A DNA stretch of 64,000 nt from Egaibacter danicus (GCA_016707075.1 JADJII010000002.1:186001-250000); one strand, 5' to 3'. Numbered from the stretch's first letter, positions 35,005 to 43,951 are shown. Notes: a model not told the origin generated them from the letters alone. Numbers and translations: made by a program.

Positions 35005-35076
35005 TTGGCGGCTCAATTCGAGCCGCCAATCGGCAAGGCTGCGCGGCTTCAAACAACGCACTGCCTTGCCGATTGG
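35005..35076 (+). other. Two overlapping intra-operon hairpins between binding-protein and LivF-type genes
   Basis: Stem 1: TTGGCGGCTC (35005-35014) with GAGCCGCCAA (35020-35029), loop AATTC. Stem 2: CCAATCGGCAAGGC (35026-35039) with GCCTTGCCGATTGG (35063-35076), perfect 14 bp, 23-nt loop. They share CCAA at 35026-35029, so full pairing of both at once is impossible. No T-tract follows, so not a plain terminator. Likely protects the 3' end of the abundant binding-protein mRNA or lowers expression downstream. Confidence 0.7.
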
Positions 35077-35091
35077 TCAAAAGGTAAACCC

Positions 35092-35901
35092 ATGGAACCC
35101 AAAAACATCGTTCTCAACGTCAACGGCATCGAGGTTATCTATAACCACGTGATCCTCGTGCTCAAGGGCGTCTCGCTGCAGGTGCCGCAGGGTAGCATCG
35201 TGGCCATTCTGGGCGGCAACGGCGCAGGCAAAACCACCACGCTTCGCGCTGTGTCCAATCTGCTCAAGGGCGAGCGCGGCGAAGTCACCAAGGGCAGCAT
35301 CGAGCTGCGCGGCGAGCGCATTGAAAACCTGTCGCCGGCGGATCTGGTGCAGCGCGGCGTGGTGCAGGTCATGGAAGGGCGCCATTGCTTTGCCCACCTC
35401 ACCATCGAAGAAAACCTGCTGACCGGGGGGTACACGCGCAAGGACAAGGCCGAGATCGCGCGCAACCTGGAGAAGGTCTACAACTACTTTCCCCGCCTCA
35501 AAACACGCCGCACCAGCCAGGCCGCCTACACCTCGGGTGGCGAGCAACAGATGTGCGCCATCGGGCGTGCCCTCATGGCCAACCCCAGCATGGTGCTGCT
35601 GGACGAGCCCAGCATGGGTCTGGCGCCGCAGATTGTTGAAGAGGTGTTCAACATCGTCAAAGACCTGAACGACAAGGAAAAGGTGACGTTCCTGCTGGCT
35701 GAGCAAAACACCAATATGGCACTCCAGTATTCCGACTACGGCTACATCATGGAAAGCGGCCGTGTGGTGATGGACGGTGTGGCATCAGACCTGCGCAACA
35801 ACGAAGACGTCAAGGAGTTTTACCTGGGCGTGGGCGGTGGCGAGCGCAAGAGTTTCAAGGACGTGAAGAGCTACAAACGACGCAAGCGCTGGCTGGCTTG
35901 A
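35092..35901 (+). CDS. ABC importer ATPase, LivF type
   Basis: 269 aa from the ATG at 35092 (ribosome site AAAGG); the frame extends upstream through the hairpin region, which is not coding-like. Walker A GGNGAGKTTTLRAVSNLLKG (residues about 40-59), VMEGRHCFAHLTIEENLLTGGY, signature YTSGGEQQMCAIGRALMANPSMVLLDEPSMGLAP, LLAEQNTNMAL. The C-terminal tail (GGGERKSFKDVKSYKRRKRWLA) is longer and more basic than in E. coli LivF. Confidence 0.93.
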   Translation: MEPKNIVLNVNGIEVIYNHVILVLKGVSLQVPQGSIVAILGGNGAGKTTTLRAVSNLLKGERGEVTKGSIELRGERIENLSPADLVQRGVVQVMEGRHCFAHLTIEENLLTGGYTRKDKAEIARNLEKVYNYFPRLKTRRTSQAAYTSGGEQQMCAIGRALMANPSMVLLDEPSMGLAPQIVEEVFNIVKDLNDKEKVTFLLAEQNTNMALQYSDYGYIMESGRVVMDGVASDLRNNEDVKEFYLGVGGGERKSFKDVKSYKRRKRWLA

Positions 35902-35961
35902 ATCATGTATACCCCCGGCTTGCCTACTGCGTGTGGCCGTTTCAACAATGAGGACGTGTTT

Positions 35962-37221
35962 GTGAGTGATTTTTTCGATCTACTGGAAGCCCGCTCCCCG
36001 CAAGCCCGTGAGGCTGCATTGATGGCCGCATTGCCTCGCCAGGTGGCCCATGCCCAGACCCGTTCCACGGCCTTCGCCGGCATTTTGGAGGGAGTGGATG
36101 CCGCCGGCGTGCATGACCGCGCCGCGCTGGCGCGTCTGCCGGTGACACGCAAACACGAGTTGCTGGAGCGCCAGCAGCAGGCTCGCGCCCAGGATGCCAG
36201 CAATGTGTTTGGCGGCTTCAGCACCATGGGTTTCGGTGCCGCCATGCCCCGCTTGTTTGCCAGCCCCGGCCCGATTTATGAGCCGGAAGGCGTGGGCAAG
36301 GACTACTGGCGCATGGCGCGGGCCATCTTTGCTGCGGGCTTTCGGCCCGGGGAGCTGATCCACAACTGTTTCAGCTACCACTTTGTGCCTGCCGGCTCGA
36401 TGATGGAGACGGGCGCCCATGCACTGGGTTGCACGGTGTTTGCTGGTGGCACGGGGCAGACCGAGCAGCAGGTGCAAACCATGGCCGAGTTGCGCCCCGC
36501 CGGCTACATCGGTACCCCCAGCTTCCTGAAAATCATTCTGGAAAAAGCGGCAGACATGGGCGTGGCGCTGCCCAGCGTGAAAAAAGCCATGCTGGGCGGG
36601 GAGGCATTTCCGCCGTCCCTTCGCGACTGGTTCGCCGGGCGCGGTGTCCATGCTTACCAGTGCTACGCCACGGCCGATCTGGGCCTGATCGCCTATGAAA
36701 CGGCTGCACGCGAAGGCCTGGTGCTCGACGAAGGTGTGATTGTTGAAATCGTCCGTCCTGGCACCGGTGACCCCGTGCCCGAGGGCGAAGTGGGCGAGCT
36801 GGTGGTAACCAGCCTTAACCCTGATTACCCGCTGATCCGCTTTGGCACGGGCGACTTGTCGGCAGTGTTGTCAGGCACCTGCCCCACCGGCCGGACCAAC
36901 ACCCGTATCAAGGGCTGGATGGGCCGGGCGGACCAGACCACCAAAATCAGGGGCATGTTTGTGCACCCTGGTCAGGTGGATACCATCGCCAAACGCTTCC
37001 CGGAAATCACGAAGGCACGGCTGGTCGTTACTGGTGAAATGGCCAACGACGCCATGACTTTGAAGGTGGAAACCGCCTGCAGCGGCCCGGACGCGCTGGC
37101 CGTCAAAATTGGCGAGGCCATCCGCGACGTCACCAAGCTGCGGGGTGACGTGGAGCTGGTGGTGCCGGGCAGCCTGCCCAATGACGGCAAAGTGATTGAA
37201 GACGCGCGCAGCTACAAATAG
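35962..37221 (+). CDS. PaaK-like (phenylacetate-CoA ligase family) AMP-binding protein
   Basis: About 419 aa from the GTG at 35962, which has GAGGA 7 nt upstream; an ATG at 35905 is in frame but gives a non-family N-terminus. Features: FSTMGFGAAMPRLFASPGPIYEPEG, HNCFSYHFVPAGSMMETGAHALGCTVF, YATADLGLIAYET, GEVGELVVTSLNPDYPLIRFGTGDLSAV, GWMGRADQTTKIRGMFVHPGQV. Aryl-CoA ligases of this family activate phenylacetate or related acids. Last gene of the Liv unit, consistent with import of an aromatic or alicyclic acid followed by CoA activation. Confidence 0.87.
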   Translation: MSDFFDLLEARSPQAREAALMAALPRQVAHAQTRSTAFAGILEGVDAAGVHDRAALARLPVTRKHELLERQQQARAQDASNVFGGFSTMGFGAAMPRLFASPGPIYEPEGVGKDYWRMARAIFAAGFRPGELIHNCFSYHFVPAGSMMETGAHALGCTVFAGGTGQTEQQVQTMAELRPAGYIGTPSFLKIILEKAADMGVALPSVKKAMLGGEAFPPSLRDWFAGRGVHAYQCYATADLGLIAYETAAREGLVLDEGVIVEIVRPGTGDPVPEGEVGELVVTSLNPDYPLIRFGTGDLSAVLSGTCPTGRTNTRIKGWMGRADQTTKIRGMFVHPGQVDTIAKRFPEITKARLVVTGEMANDAMTLKVETACSGPDALAVKIGEAIRDVTKLRGDVELVVPGSLPNDGKVIEDARSYK

Positions 37222-37237
37222 CGTTGACAGGGATTTG

Positions 37238-37254
37238 TAGGGGGTTTCCCGCTA
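37238..37254 (+). promoter_or_regulatory. Candidate operator upstream of TctC-type receptor gene
   Basis: TAGGGGGTTTCCCGCTA, an imperfect palindrome 72 bp before the start at 37326. It shares GGTTTCCC flanked by TAG/CTA with sites at 28697 and 60922. Confidence 0.4.
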
Positions 37255-37325
37255 AGTAGTTTCCGCGATGGAAATGTGAATTTGGCGCTTTAGACTGTCA
37301 GCATCCCTTTTCTGGAGTGATTGAT

Positions 37326-38312
37326 ATGAAACGACTACTGGTTATTGCCGCTGCGGCAGTTTCCCTGTTTGCACAAGCGCAGGACTACCCCGGCTCCAAG
37401 CCCATCACCATCGTGGTGCCTTTTGCTGCCGGCGGTCCTACCGACCTCGTGGCCCGCCAATTGGGCGAAACCATGCGCAAAACCATGGGTGGCGGCGCCA
37501 ACTTCGTGGTGGAAAACACCGCGGGTGCAGGCGGCACCATTGGCGCGACCAAGGTGGCACGCGCTGCTCCGGACGGCCACACCCTGCTGTTGTTCCATAT
37601 CGGCATGGCCGCAACGCCGGCCCTGTACAAAAAGATCCAGTACAAACCGCTGGAAGATTTTGAATTCCTGGGTCTGGTGAATGAAGTGCCGATGACCCTC
37701 ATCGGCAAGCCGCAACTGCCGGCCAACACCTACCGCGACTTTGAAAACTACATCCGTGCCAATGCAGGCAAGCTGAACATCGCCCACGCCGGTCTGGGTT
37801 CAGCCTCTCATTTGTGTGGCCTGATGTGGCAGTCGGCCATCAAGGCCAGCGAAGCCATGACCACCATCCCCTACGGTGGCACGGCTCCGGCCATGAACGC
37901 GCTGCTGGGTGGCCAGGTCGACCTGATGTGTGACCAGACCACCAACACCACCCAGCAGATCGCCTCTGGCCGCGTCAAGGCCTTCGCGGTCACGACTGCC
38001 AAGCCGCTGTCCAAGCACAAGCTGCTCAAAGACTACCCAACCCTGCAGGAAATGGGTCTGAAGGGGTTTGATTTGACCATCTGGCACGGGCTGTATGCAC
38101 CTAAAGGCACGCCCCCTGCCGTACTGAAAAAAGTGAACGACGCGCTCAAGCTGGCCTTGAAGGATCCTGACTTCCTGAAAAAGCAGGATGATCTGGGTGC
38201 TGTGGTGGTGACCGACAACCGCATGGAGCCTGCCGCTCACAAGGCTTTTGTGGCCGCCGAGATTGCCAAACTCAAACCCGTCATCGAGGCAGCCAAGCAG
38301 TTTGCTGACTGA
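37326..38312 (+). CDS. TctC/Bug family periplasmic receptor
   Basis: 328 aa from the ATG at 37326 (TGGAG ribosome site). Signal peptide MKRLLVIAAAAVSLFAQAQ. Bug fold: PGSKPITIVVPFAAGGPTDLVARQLGETM, FVVENTAGAGGTIGATKVARAAPDGHTLLL, PYGGTAPAMNALLGGQVDLMCDQ. Receptors of tripartite tricarboxylate transporters, but many Burkholderiales copies are orphans; no TctA/TctB genes are nearby, so either orphan or served by a distant membrane part. Ligand unknown (carboxylates are usual). Confidence 0.92.
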   Translation: MKRLLVIAAAAVSLFAQAQDYPGSKPITIVVPFAAGGPTDLVARQLGETMRKTMGGGANFVVENTAGAGGTIGATKVARAAPDGHTLLLFHIGMAATPALYKKIQYKPLEDFEFLGLVNEVPMTLIGKPQLPANTYRDFENYIRANAGKLNIAHAGLGSASHLCGLMWQSAIKASEAMTTIPYGGTAPAMNALLGGQVDLMCDQTTNTTQQIASGRVKAFAVTTAKPLSKHKLLKDYPTLQEMGLKGFDLTIWHGLYAPKGTPPAVLKKVNDALKLALKDPDFLKKQDDLGAVVVTDNRMEPAAHKAFVAAEIAKLKPVIEAAKQFAD

Positions 38313-38332
38313 GCCTTTTTGCAAGCCATCTG

Positions 38333-38368
38333 AAAAGCCGCCGGGTGATTGCCTGGTGGCTTTTTTTC
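38333..38368 (+). terminator. Rho-independent terminator after TctC-type gene
   Basis: AAAAGCCGCCGGG pairs with CCTGGTGGCTTTT (two G-T wobbles) around a TGATTG loop, followed by a run of T residues. Ends the Liv/TctC stretch before the SDR gene. Confidence 0.75.
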
Positions 38369-38385
38369 TTGTCTAAACTCAAGCC

Positions 38386-39141
38386 ATGAAAACCGACCAC
38401 CGCACCTGCATCGTCACCGGCTCCGCCAGTGGCATAGGCGCGGCCACGGTGATGGAGCTGGCTTCCCACGGCTACCACACGTTCGGCCTGGATTTGAATG
38501 CAGACGGTGCGCAGCGCGTGGCCCTGCAGGCCGGGCTGGAACACCCCGGCACCCGGCACGACGGCGTGCTGTGTGACGTGGCCGATGAGGCCCAGGTTAT
38601 CGCAGCGTTCCGCCAGGCCCATGAGTTTCTGGGCTCGCTGGACGCCCTGGTCACCAGCGCGGGTGTGGTGGACACCACGCCCTTCATGGATATTTCCATC
38701 GAGCAGTTTCGCCGCATCCATGATGTGAACGTCGTCGGCACCTGGCTGTGCATGCGTGAGGCGGCCAAAGTCATGAAGCCCGGCGCCACCATCTGCGCCG
38801 TGGCCAGCATTGCCGGTTTGCGCGGCGGTGGCCTGTCGGGCACGGCGGCTTATGCGTCCAGCAAGGGCGGGGTGATTGCGCTGGCCAAAAACGCGGCCCG
38901 TGTGCTGGCCGCGCAGGGCATCCGGGTCAACACCGTGTCGCCCGGCGCCACGGATACGCCCATGATTGCCAAGCCGCTGTCCAACCCCGCGCACCGCCAG
39001 CGCATCGAGAATCTGGCGGCGCAGCAGCGCATTGGCCGCGCCGAAGAAATTGCGTCCGGCATCGTTTACCTGCTGTCTGCACAGGCCAGTTTCACGCACG
39101 GTGCCAATCTGGTGATCGACGGCGGTATCGTCATGCCCTGA
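38386..39141 (+). CDS. SDR family NAD(P)-dependent oxidoreductase
   Basis: 251 aa classical short-chain dehydrogenase. Cofactor motif TGSASGIGAATVMEL (residues 9-23), acidic LDLNAD after beta-2 (NAD preferred), SAGVVDT in place of NNAG, catalytic Ser in SIAGLRGGGLSG, YASSKGG (Tyr and Lys), PGATDTPM. Substrate unknown; located between two TctC receptor genes, so it may oxidise the alcohol form of a transported acid. Confidence 0.9.
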   Translation: MKTDHRTCIVTGSASGIGAATVMELASHGYHTFGLDLNADGAQRVALQAGLEHPGTRHDGVLCDVADEAQVIAAFRQAHEFLGSLDALVTSAGVVDTTPFMDISIEQFRRIHDVNVVGTWLCMREAAKVMKPGATICAVASIAGLRGGGLSGTAAYASSKGGVIALAKNAARVLAAQGIRVNTVSPGATDTPMIAKPLSNPAHRQRIENLAAQQRIGRAEEIASGIVYLLSAQASFTHGANLVIDGGIVMP

Positions 39142-39228
39142 GCTATTCACCCAGGTGACTCACAAACAGGGTCAACGGTGGCATCATCAGCCAGCGATCT
39201 ATCCATCAGAACACCAGAAGGAGACAAA

Positions 39229-40238
39229 ATGACCTCAAAATACAAGCGTTTTAGCCGTCTAGCCCTCGCCACCATTGCGCAAGCAGCTATTGTATTTATA
39301 GCGCCTGCAGCATGGGCTCAAACAGCCTGGCCCACCAAGCCGGTCAAAATCGTGGTGCCCTTTGCACCCGGTGGCACCACCGACATTCTGGCCCGCGCGG
39401 TCGCGCCCGAGTTGTCGAAGGCATTTGGCCAAACCTTCGTGGTGGAAAACCGGGCCGGTGCGGGCGGCAACGTGGGTGCTGACATCGTCGCCAAATCACC
39501 GGCGGACGGCTACACGCTGCTGATGGGCACGGTGGGCACGCACGCCATCAACAAGTCGATGTACAGCAAGATGCCCTACGACCCGTGAAAGACTTCGCCC
39601 CCATCACGCTGGTGGCCGGCGTGCCCAACGTGATGGTGATGAACACCGAAACCGCTGCCCGGCTGGGCATCAACACCGTGCCGGATTTCATCAAGTTTGC
39701 CCGCGCCAACCCCGGCAAGCTCAACATGGCGTCCAGCGGCAACGGCACGTCCATCCACCTGGCGGGCGAGCTGTTCAAGTCGATGACCGGCGTGTTCATG
39801 ACCCACATCCCCTACACCGGCTCCGGCCCCGCCATGATGGGCATGGTGTCGGGCCAGGTGGACGTGATGTTTGACAACCTGCCCTCAGCCATGCCGCAGA
39901 TCAAGGGCGGCAAGCTCAAGGCGTTTGCGGTCACCAGCAGCCAGCGCTCGGGCGCCATGCCCGAGCTGCCCACGGTGGAAGAAGCGGGCCAGCTCAAGGG
40001 TTTTGAGGCCAGCAGCTGGTTTGGCCTGCTCGCACCCGCAGGCACCCCGGCTGATGTGGTGAGCCGCCTTCAGCAGGAAACCGCCAAGGCCCTGAATTCA
40101 CCCGCCATGAAAGAAAAGCTGTTGGCTCAGGGCGTCATCCCCAGCGGCAACACACCGGCAGAGTTCGCCAAGCTGATCGAAGCCGAGATCAAGAAGTGGG
40201 CGCCTGTGGTCAAAGCCTCCGGCGCCAAGGTGGACTGA
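39229..40238 (+). pseudogene. TctC/Bug family receptor, one single-base frameshift
   Basis: Starts at the ATG at 39229 after AAGGAG. One base is missing near 39585 (GACCCG-TGAAAG; expected MPYDPVKDFAPITLV), giving an early stop; the rest (to 40238) is intact in another frame: ITLVAGVPNVMVMN, IPYTGSGPAMMGMVSGQVDVMFDN. Joined, it has the usual length of about 335 aa. The signal peptide (RLALATIAQAAIVFIAPAAWA) is encoded by a reverse copy of the dispersed repeat (R11). Young pseudogene or sequence error. Confidence 0.82.
39246..39302 (-). repeat. Dispersed 55-nt repeat, copy R11 (inside signal peptide of TctC gene)
   Basis: Plus-strand TAGCCCTCGCC, ATTGCGCA, AGCTAT-TGTATTT-ATAGC line up with copy R8 (TAGCCCTCGCC, ATTGCGCA, AGCTAC-TAAAAAT-ATAGC) in the same order and spacing. 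It is read in frame as LALATIAQAAIVFIA, against LALADIAQIATKNIA in R8. Confidence 0.8.
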
Positions 40239-40241
40239 GCG

Positions 40242-40565
40242 TCAAACGCCCCAGACCACCTCGTGGTCAGCTTTGTGGCAGCGCTTGAGCATCTCGACGA
40301 ATGGCACTGCCCGCTGCCGCAGTGAGATGGCTTCAAACTTCGGCACGGGTTTGCCTTCAGCCTGCGCCGCTTTGACCATCGCGGCCTGCTCGGCTTCTTC
40401 CTGATTCACGGCAGCCTCCAGCGCGGCAATGGCTCCCGGCATGTCCTGCGCCAGGATGATGCCCTTGGGCCCGGGCTCCTTGCCCACAATCTCCAGCATG
40501 CGCCGCCCGTTGGGCTCCAGCATGATCAGGTCGCCGGTGGCTTTGGATTTGAATTTGTAGAGCAT
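40242..40565 (-). CDS. DUF1840 family protein
   Basis: 107 aa. MLYKFKSKATGDLIMLEPNGRRMLEIVGKEPGPKGIILAQDMPGAI is the DUF1840 signature as I remember it; the C-terminal ISLRQRAVPFVEMLKRCHKADHEVVWGV completes the domain. Function unknown in the family. It follows the cfa gene on the same strand by 8 bp, so they are co-transcribed. Cytosolic, no signal peptide. Confidence 0.82.
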   Translation of the reverse strand: MLYKFKSKATGDLIMLEPNGRRMLEIVGKEPGPKGIILAQDMPGAIAALEAAVNQEEAEQAAMVKAAQAEGKPVPKFEAISLRQRAVPFVEMLKRCHKADHEVVWGV

Positions 40566-40573
40566 GGTTGGTG

Positions 40574-41842
40574 TCAATCTTTGGGGTACATGTATTCGCG
40601 GTTGAACGGATACGCCGATTGTGCGCCCTTCGGCATGTCAAACCCGCCCGTGCTGGCCGGCTTGGCACTCAGCATCTGGTGCAGCGACACCCAGGCCTGC
40701 TCAAAACTCATCGCGCTGCCCGCCAGGTACAGGCGGTAGGCGCGCAGCACCCGCTCCGCACGCGAGGCATTGGCGGTTTGCTGCAGCACGTGCTGCGCTT
40801 CATCCAGATTAGCCTCCAGCGCGTCCGACCACGCCCATAGCGTGCGTGCGTAGTGTGGGCGCAGGTTTTCGGTATCCACCATCTCCAGCCCGGCGGCCGC
40901 CGTTTCGCGCAGGATGTGGCTCACGTGCAGCAGCTCGCCGCCGGGAAAGATGTATTTCTCGATGAAATCCCCCATGCCACTGCCCAGCTGGCCCGCATCC
41001 AGCCCGCCCGCCGTGATGCCGTGGTTCAGCACCAGCCCGCCCGGCACCAGCAGCTGGTGAATGCGGCTGAAATAGGCGCCCAGATTCGCGTGGCCCACAT
41101 GCTCAAACATGCCGATGGACGCGATCTTGTCAAACTGCACCGACACATCCATCTCGCGGTAGTCCCGCAGGTGAATGCGCACCCGGTTCTGCAAACCCCG
41201 CTCGTTGATCAGCCGCTGCACATAAGCCTGCTGGTTTTTGGATAGCGTGATGCCCGTGGCGTCCACCCCGTAGTGCTCGGCCGCCCACAGCAGCAGGCCA
41301 CCCCAGCCCGCGCCGATGTCCAGAAACCGGTCATTCGCATTGAGTTTGAGCTTGCGGCAAATGTGGTCCAGCTTGGCCTCCTGCGCCTGCGCCAGCGTCA
41401 TGTCGGGCTCGCGGTAGTAGGCGCAGGAGTACACGCGCCGCGGGTCCAGCCACAGCGTGTAAAAGTCATCGCTCACGTCGTAATGAAACTGGATCTGCTC
41501 GGCGTCCCGCTCCAGCGAATGCGCCGCCAGCGAGCGCGCCCGGCGCAGCAGCGCGGGCCACCAGCTCGTGTTGCTGGCAACCGGGCTGCCCGGCAACAGC
41601 CCCACGGCCACGGCAAACACATCGCGCATGTGCCCCTCAATCTGCACGCGGTTTTCTACAAACCCCTCGCCGATGGCGCCAATCTTGCCGGCCGCAAAAG
41701 CGGCCACGCTAGACCAGCGCGTGAACCCCAGCGTCACTTTGGAGCGTGGCGGCCCGATCATCCGGCCGCCCGGCAGGCGCAGCGCCACCGGTACCGGCAG
41801 CATGGCCAGTTTGGATTCAACGGCGCGAATCAGGGGCTGCAT
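40574..41842 (-). CDS. cfa: Cyclopropane-fatty-acyl-phospholipid synthase
   Basis: About 422 aa. SAM-dependent methyltransferase: FHYDVSDDFYTLWLDPRRVYSCAYY (lipid-binding), LDIGAGWGGLLLWAAEHYGVDATGITLSKNQ (SAM motif I, about 190-220), FDKIASIGMFEHVGHANL, then HTGITAG-like LNHGITAGGLD with the bicarbonate-binding residues. It adds a methylene group across double bonds of membrane lipid acyl chains. ATG at 41842 preferred over an in-frame TTG at 41857. The N-terminal 110 residues are the usual lipid-handling domain. Confidence 0.92.
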   Translation of the reverse strand: MQPLIRAVESKLAMLPVPVALRLPGGRMIGPPRSKVTLGFTRWSSVAAFAAGKIGAIGEGFVENRVQIEGHMRDVFAVAVGLLPGSPVASNTSWWPALLRRARSLAAHSLERDAEQIQFHYDVSDDFYTLWLDPRRVYSCAYYREPDMTLAQAQEAKLDHICRKLKLNANDRFLDIGAGWGGLLLWAAEHYGVDATGITLSKNQQAYVQRLINERGLQNRVRIHLRDYREMDVSVQFDKIASIGMFEHVGHANLGAYFSRIHQLLVPGGLVLNHGITAGGLDAGQLGSGMGDFIEKYIFPGGELLHVSHILRETAAAGLEMVDTENLRPHYARTLWAWSDALEANLDEAQHVLQQTANASRAERVLRAYRLYLAGSAMSFEQAWVSLHQMLSAKPASTGGFDMPKGAQSAYPFNREYMYPKD

Positions 41843-41923
41843 GGCGCTATTTTTCAAGTACCAGGCCCGAACGTCAACAGGCTAAACAGATCCAAAACGC
41901 GGCCTCAACGCCGCGTTCGCTTG

Positions 41924-42784
41924 TCAGCCAACAGCCTGCATGCGCAGCCGCCGTGCGGCCTCATCGGCAGCCGCGTCGCCAATCTCGCGCATCACGCCAC
42001 GCACATCCACGGCGCCCTGCTGGTGCACAAAGTGGCCGGTCAGCGCCGCGTCGGGGTCCAGCATGCCGCGCTGGTACAGGTCCCACATCTCGTGGCCAAA
42101 GTCGGTTTTTAGCAAGTCGGGCGCAAACTGGCCGAAAAAGTCGCGCAGGTTCGCCACATCGCGCAGCAGCATGCGCTGCGCGTGGTTGTTGCCCGCCGCG
42201 TCCACCGCCTGCGGCAGGTCGATGATCACCGGGCTGTCCACGCCGTCCACATGGCCCAGAAGGATGTTGAATTCCGACAAATCCCCGTGCACCACCCCCG
42301 CGCACAACATGCGCACCACCTCCACCAGCAGCGCCGCGTGGTGGGTGCGCGCCGCCTCAGGGGTGAACTGCACATCGTTCAGCCGGGGCGCGGCGTCGCC
42401 GTGCGCGTCGGTCACCAGCTCCATCAGCAACACGCCTTCATGAAAGTTGTAGGGTTTGGGCACGCGCACACCCGCGTCAGCCAGGCGATACAGCGCATCC
42501 ACCTCGGCGCTTTGCCAGGCCGCCTCTTGCGCCTGGCGGCCAAATTTTGTGCCCTTGGCCATGGCGCGGGCCTGGCGGGAGTTTTTCACCTTGCGGTTTT
42601 CGGTGTAGTCCACCGCCTGGCGAAAGCTGCGGTTGGTGGCCTCTTTGTAGACCTTGGCGCACCGCGTCTCGTCCCCGCAGCGCACCACAAACACCATGGC
42701 TTCCTTGCCGCTCATCAGCTGGCGCACCACGGTGTCGATCAGGCCTTCTTCTATCAGTGCTTGCAGTCTTGGAGGTGGTTTCAT
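41924..42784 (-). CDS. RIO-type serine protein kinase
   Basis: 286 aa from the ATG at 42784 (the frame opens further upstream to 42811). Kinase fold: GKEAMVFVVRCGDETRCAKVYKEA (Lys), the RIO1-like AVDYTENRKVKNSRQARAMAKGTKFG, CAGVVHGDLSEFNILL (catalytic HGDLSxxN), SPVIIDLPQAVDA (metal Asp). Bacterial RIO1-like kinases are known from Pseudomonas; their role is unclear (stress or motility). Monocistronic. Confidence 0.9.
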   Translation of the reverse strand: MKPPPRLQALIEEGLIDTVVRQLMSGKEAMVFVVRCGDETRCAKVYKEATNRSFRQAVDYTENRKVKNSRQARAMAKGTKFGRQAQEAAWQSAEVDALYRLADAGVRVPKPYNFHEGVLLMELVTDAHGDAAPRLNDVQFTPEAARTHHAALLVEVVRMLCAGVVHGDLSEFNILLGHVDGVDSPVIIDLPQAVDAAGNNHAQRMLLRDVANLRDFFGQFAPDLLKTDFGHEMWDLYQRGMLDPDAALTGHFVHQQGAVDVRGVMREIGDAAADEAARRLRMQAVG

Positions 42785-42933
42785 GGGGGTATTTTGCGCC
42801 AGCGGGATCAAAATTTATTTTCAGGCCCCTGCATCCATGCGCCCAAACCCTGCGTTCTAGAGGCAGAACGCAATATCGCGTTCCACTTTTACCGGCACCT
42901 GATACCGGTTACAACTTGCAAGGAACCCTGATC

Positions 42934-43365
42934 ATGATGAACAACAAGCAAACCCTTCTGGCCGCAGCCCTGCTGGCACTCATCCACGTTGGCGCACAGG
43001 CACAGCCCGTGGTGAAAGACGGCGTGCTGGCCGACGCAGCCGGGCGCACCGTCTACATCTTTGACAAAGACACCCCCAACAAAAGCAACTGCTCGGGCGG
43101 CTGCCTGGTGGCCTGGCCCGCATTCGTGGCCAAAGCAGGTGCCACGGCGCAGGGCGATTTCGGCCTGATGGATGCCAACGGCGCCAAACAATGGACGGTT
43201 GGCGGCAAACCCCTGTACTATTTCGCCGGTGACGCCAAGCCGGGTGACCGCAATGGCGACGGCAGCGGCGGTGTGTGGCACGTGGTGCCCCCCGCAGCGG
43301 TGAAGCAGTCCGCTGCCCGGACCGAAGCACCGGCCTACACACCAACGCCAACCTACACGTACTGA
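42934..43365 (+). CDS. Secreted COG4315/PF03640 repeat protein
   Basis: 143 aa, ribosome site AAGGAA. Signal peptide MMNNKQTLLAAALLALIHVGAQAQ. Two copies of the short repeat of PF03640: DGVLADAAGRTVYIFDKDTPNKSNCSGGCLVAWPAF and GDFGLMDANGAKQWTVGGKPLYYFAGDAKPGDRNGDG, with a conserved disulfide pair CSGGC. Thr/Pro-rich tail. Such proteins are often encoded with ECF sigma/anti-sigma pairs, as here; the biochemical role is unknown. Confidence 0.87.
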   Translation: MMNNKQTLLAAALLALIHVGAQAQPVVKDGVLADAAGRTVYIFDKDTPNKSNCSGGCLVAWPAFVAKAGATAQGDFGLMDANGAKQWTVGGKPLYYFAGDAKPGDRNGDGSGGVWHVVPPAAVKQSAARTEAPAYTPTPTYTY

Positions 43366-43381
43366 AACGCACTGAACGCCT

Positions 43382-43951
43382 ATGGACGACCGCGACGAAA
43401 TCCAAGCACTGCTGTCGCGTGTCGCCCTGCGGGATGCTGTGGCGCTGGAGTCTCTTTACCGCAAAGTGGCTGCCCGGCTGCTGGCCGTGGCCAGCCGTGT
43501 GGTGCAAGACCGCGCCCTGGCTGAAGACGTGTTGCAGGAAGTGTTTTTGACCGTGTGGAACCAGTCCGCCCAGCGCGCGCCGGGGCAGAGCTTGACGCTG
43601 GCCTGGCTGTGCGTCGTCACGCGCAACCGCGCCATTGACGTGCTGCGCCGCAAAAAGCCCGAGCAGCCGCTGGTTTGGCATGACGACGATGGCGAAGCGC
43701 AGATGCATGACATCGAGGACGACACCGGCTCGCCGCTGGACCAGCTGCTGGCGCACGAAGACGGCCAGCGCCTGGGCCACTGCCTGGGCGCGCTGGAGCA
43801 GGAGCCCCGGCAGGCCGTGATGATGGCTTTTTTTGAAGGCCTCACGCACCCCGAGATTGCCGAGCGCATGCGCCGGCCGCTGGGCACCGTCAAGGCCTGG
43901 ACCCGGCGCAGCCTGATGCGGCTCAAAGGCTGCCTGGAGGTGGCGGCATGA
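43382..43951 (+). CDS. ECF RNA polymerase sigma factor
   Basis: 189 aa. Region 2 (YRKVAARLLAVASRVVQDRALAEDVLQEVFLTVWNQ, about 23-58) and region 4 (HCLGALEQEPRQAVMMAFFEGLTHPEIAERMRRPLGTVKAWTRRSLMRLKGCL, about 136-188) are clear. Resembles SigK/SigL-like group. 16 bp after the COG4315 gene and overlapping the anti-sigma gene by 4 bp (ATGA), so it is in one operon with its likely antagonist. Confidence 0.92.
   Translation: MDDRDEIQALLSRVALRDAVALESLYRKVAARLLAVASRVVQDRALAEDVLQEVFLTVWNQSAQRAPGQSLTLAWLCVVTRNRAIDVLRRKKPEQPLVWHDDDGEAQMHDIEDDTGSPLDQLLAHEDGQRLGHCLGALEQEPRQAVMMAFFEGLTHPEIAERMRRPLGTVKAWTRRSLMRLKGCLEVAA

Noticed and set aside
39136..39160. AGCTATTCAC after the SDR gene as a further repeat copy
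   Set aside because: Only about 10 bases match the core; the hairpin and the GGGCTRAGG part are missing, so chance is likely.
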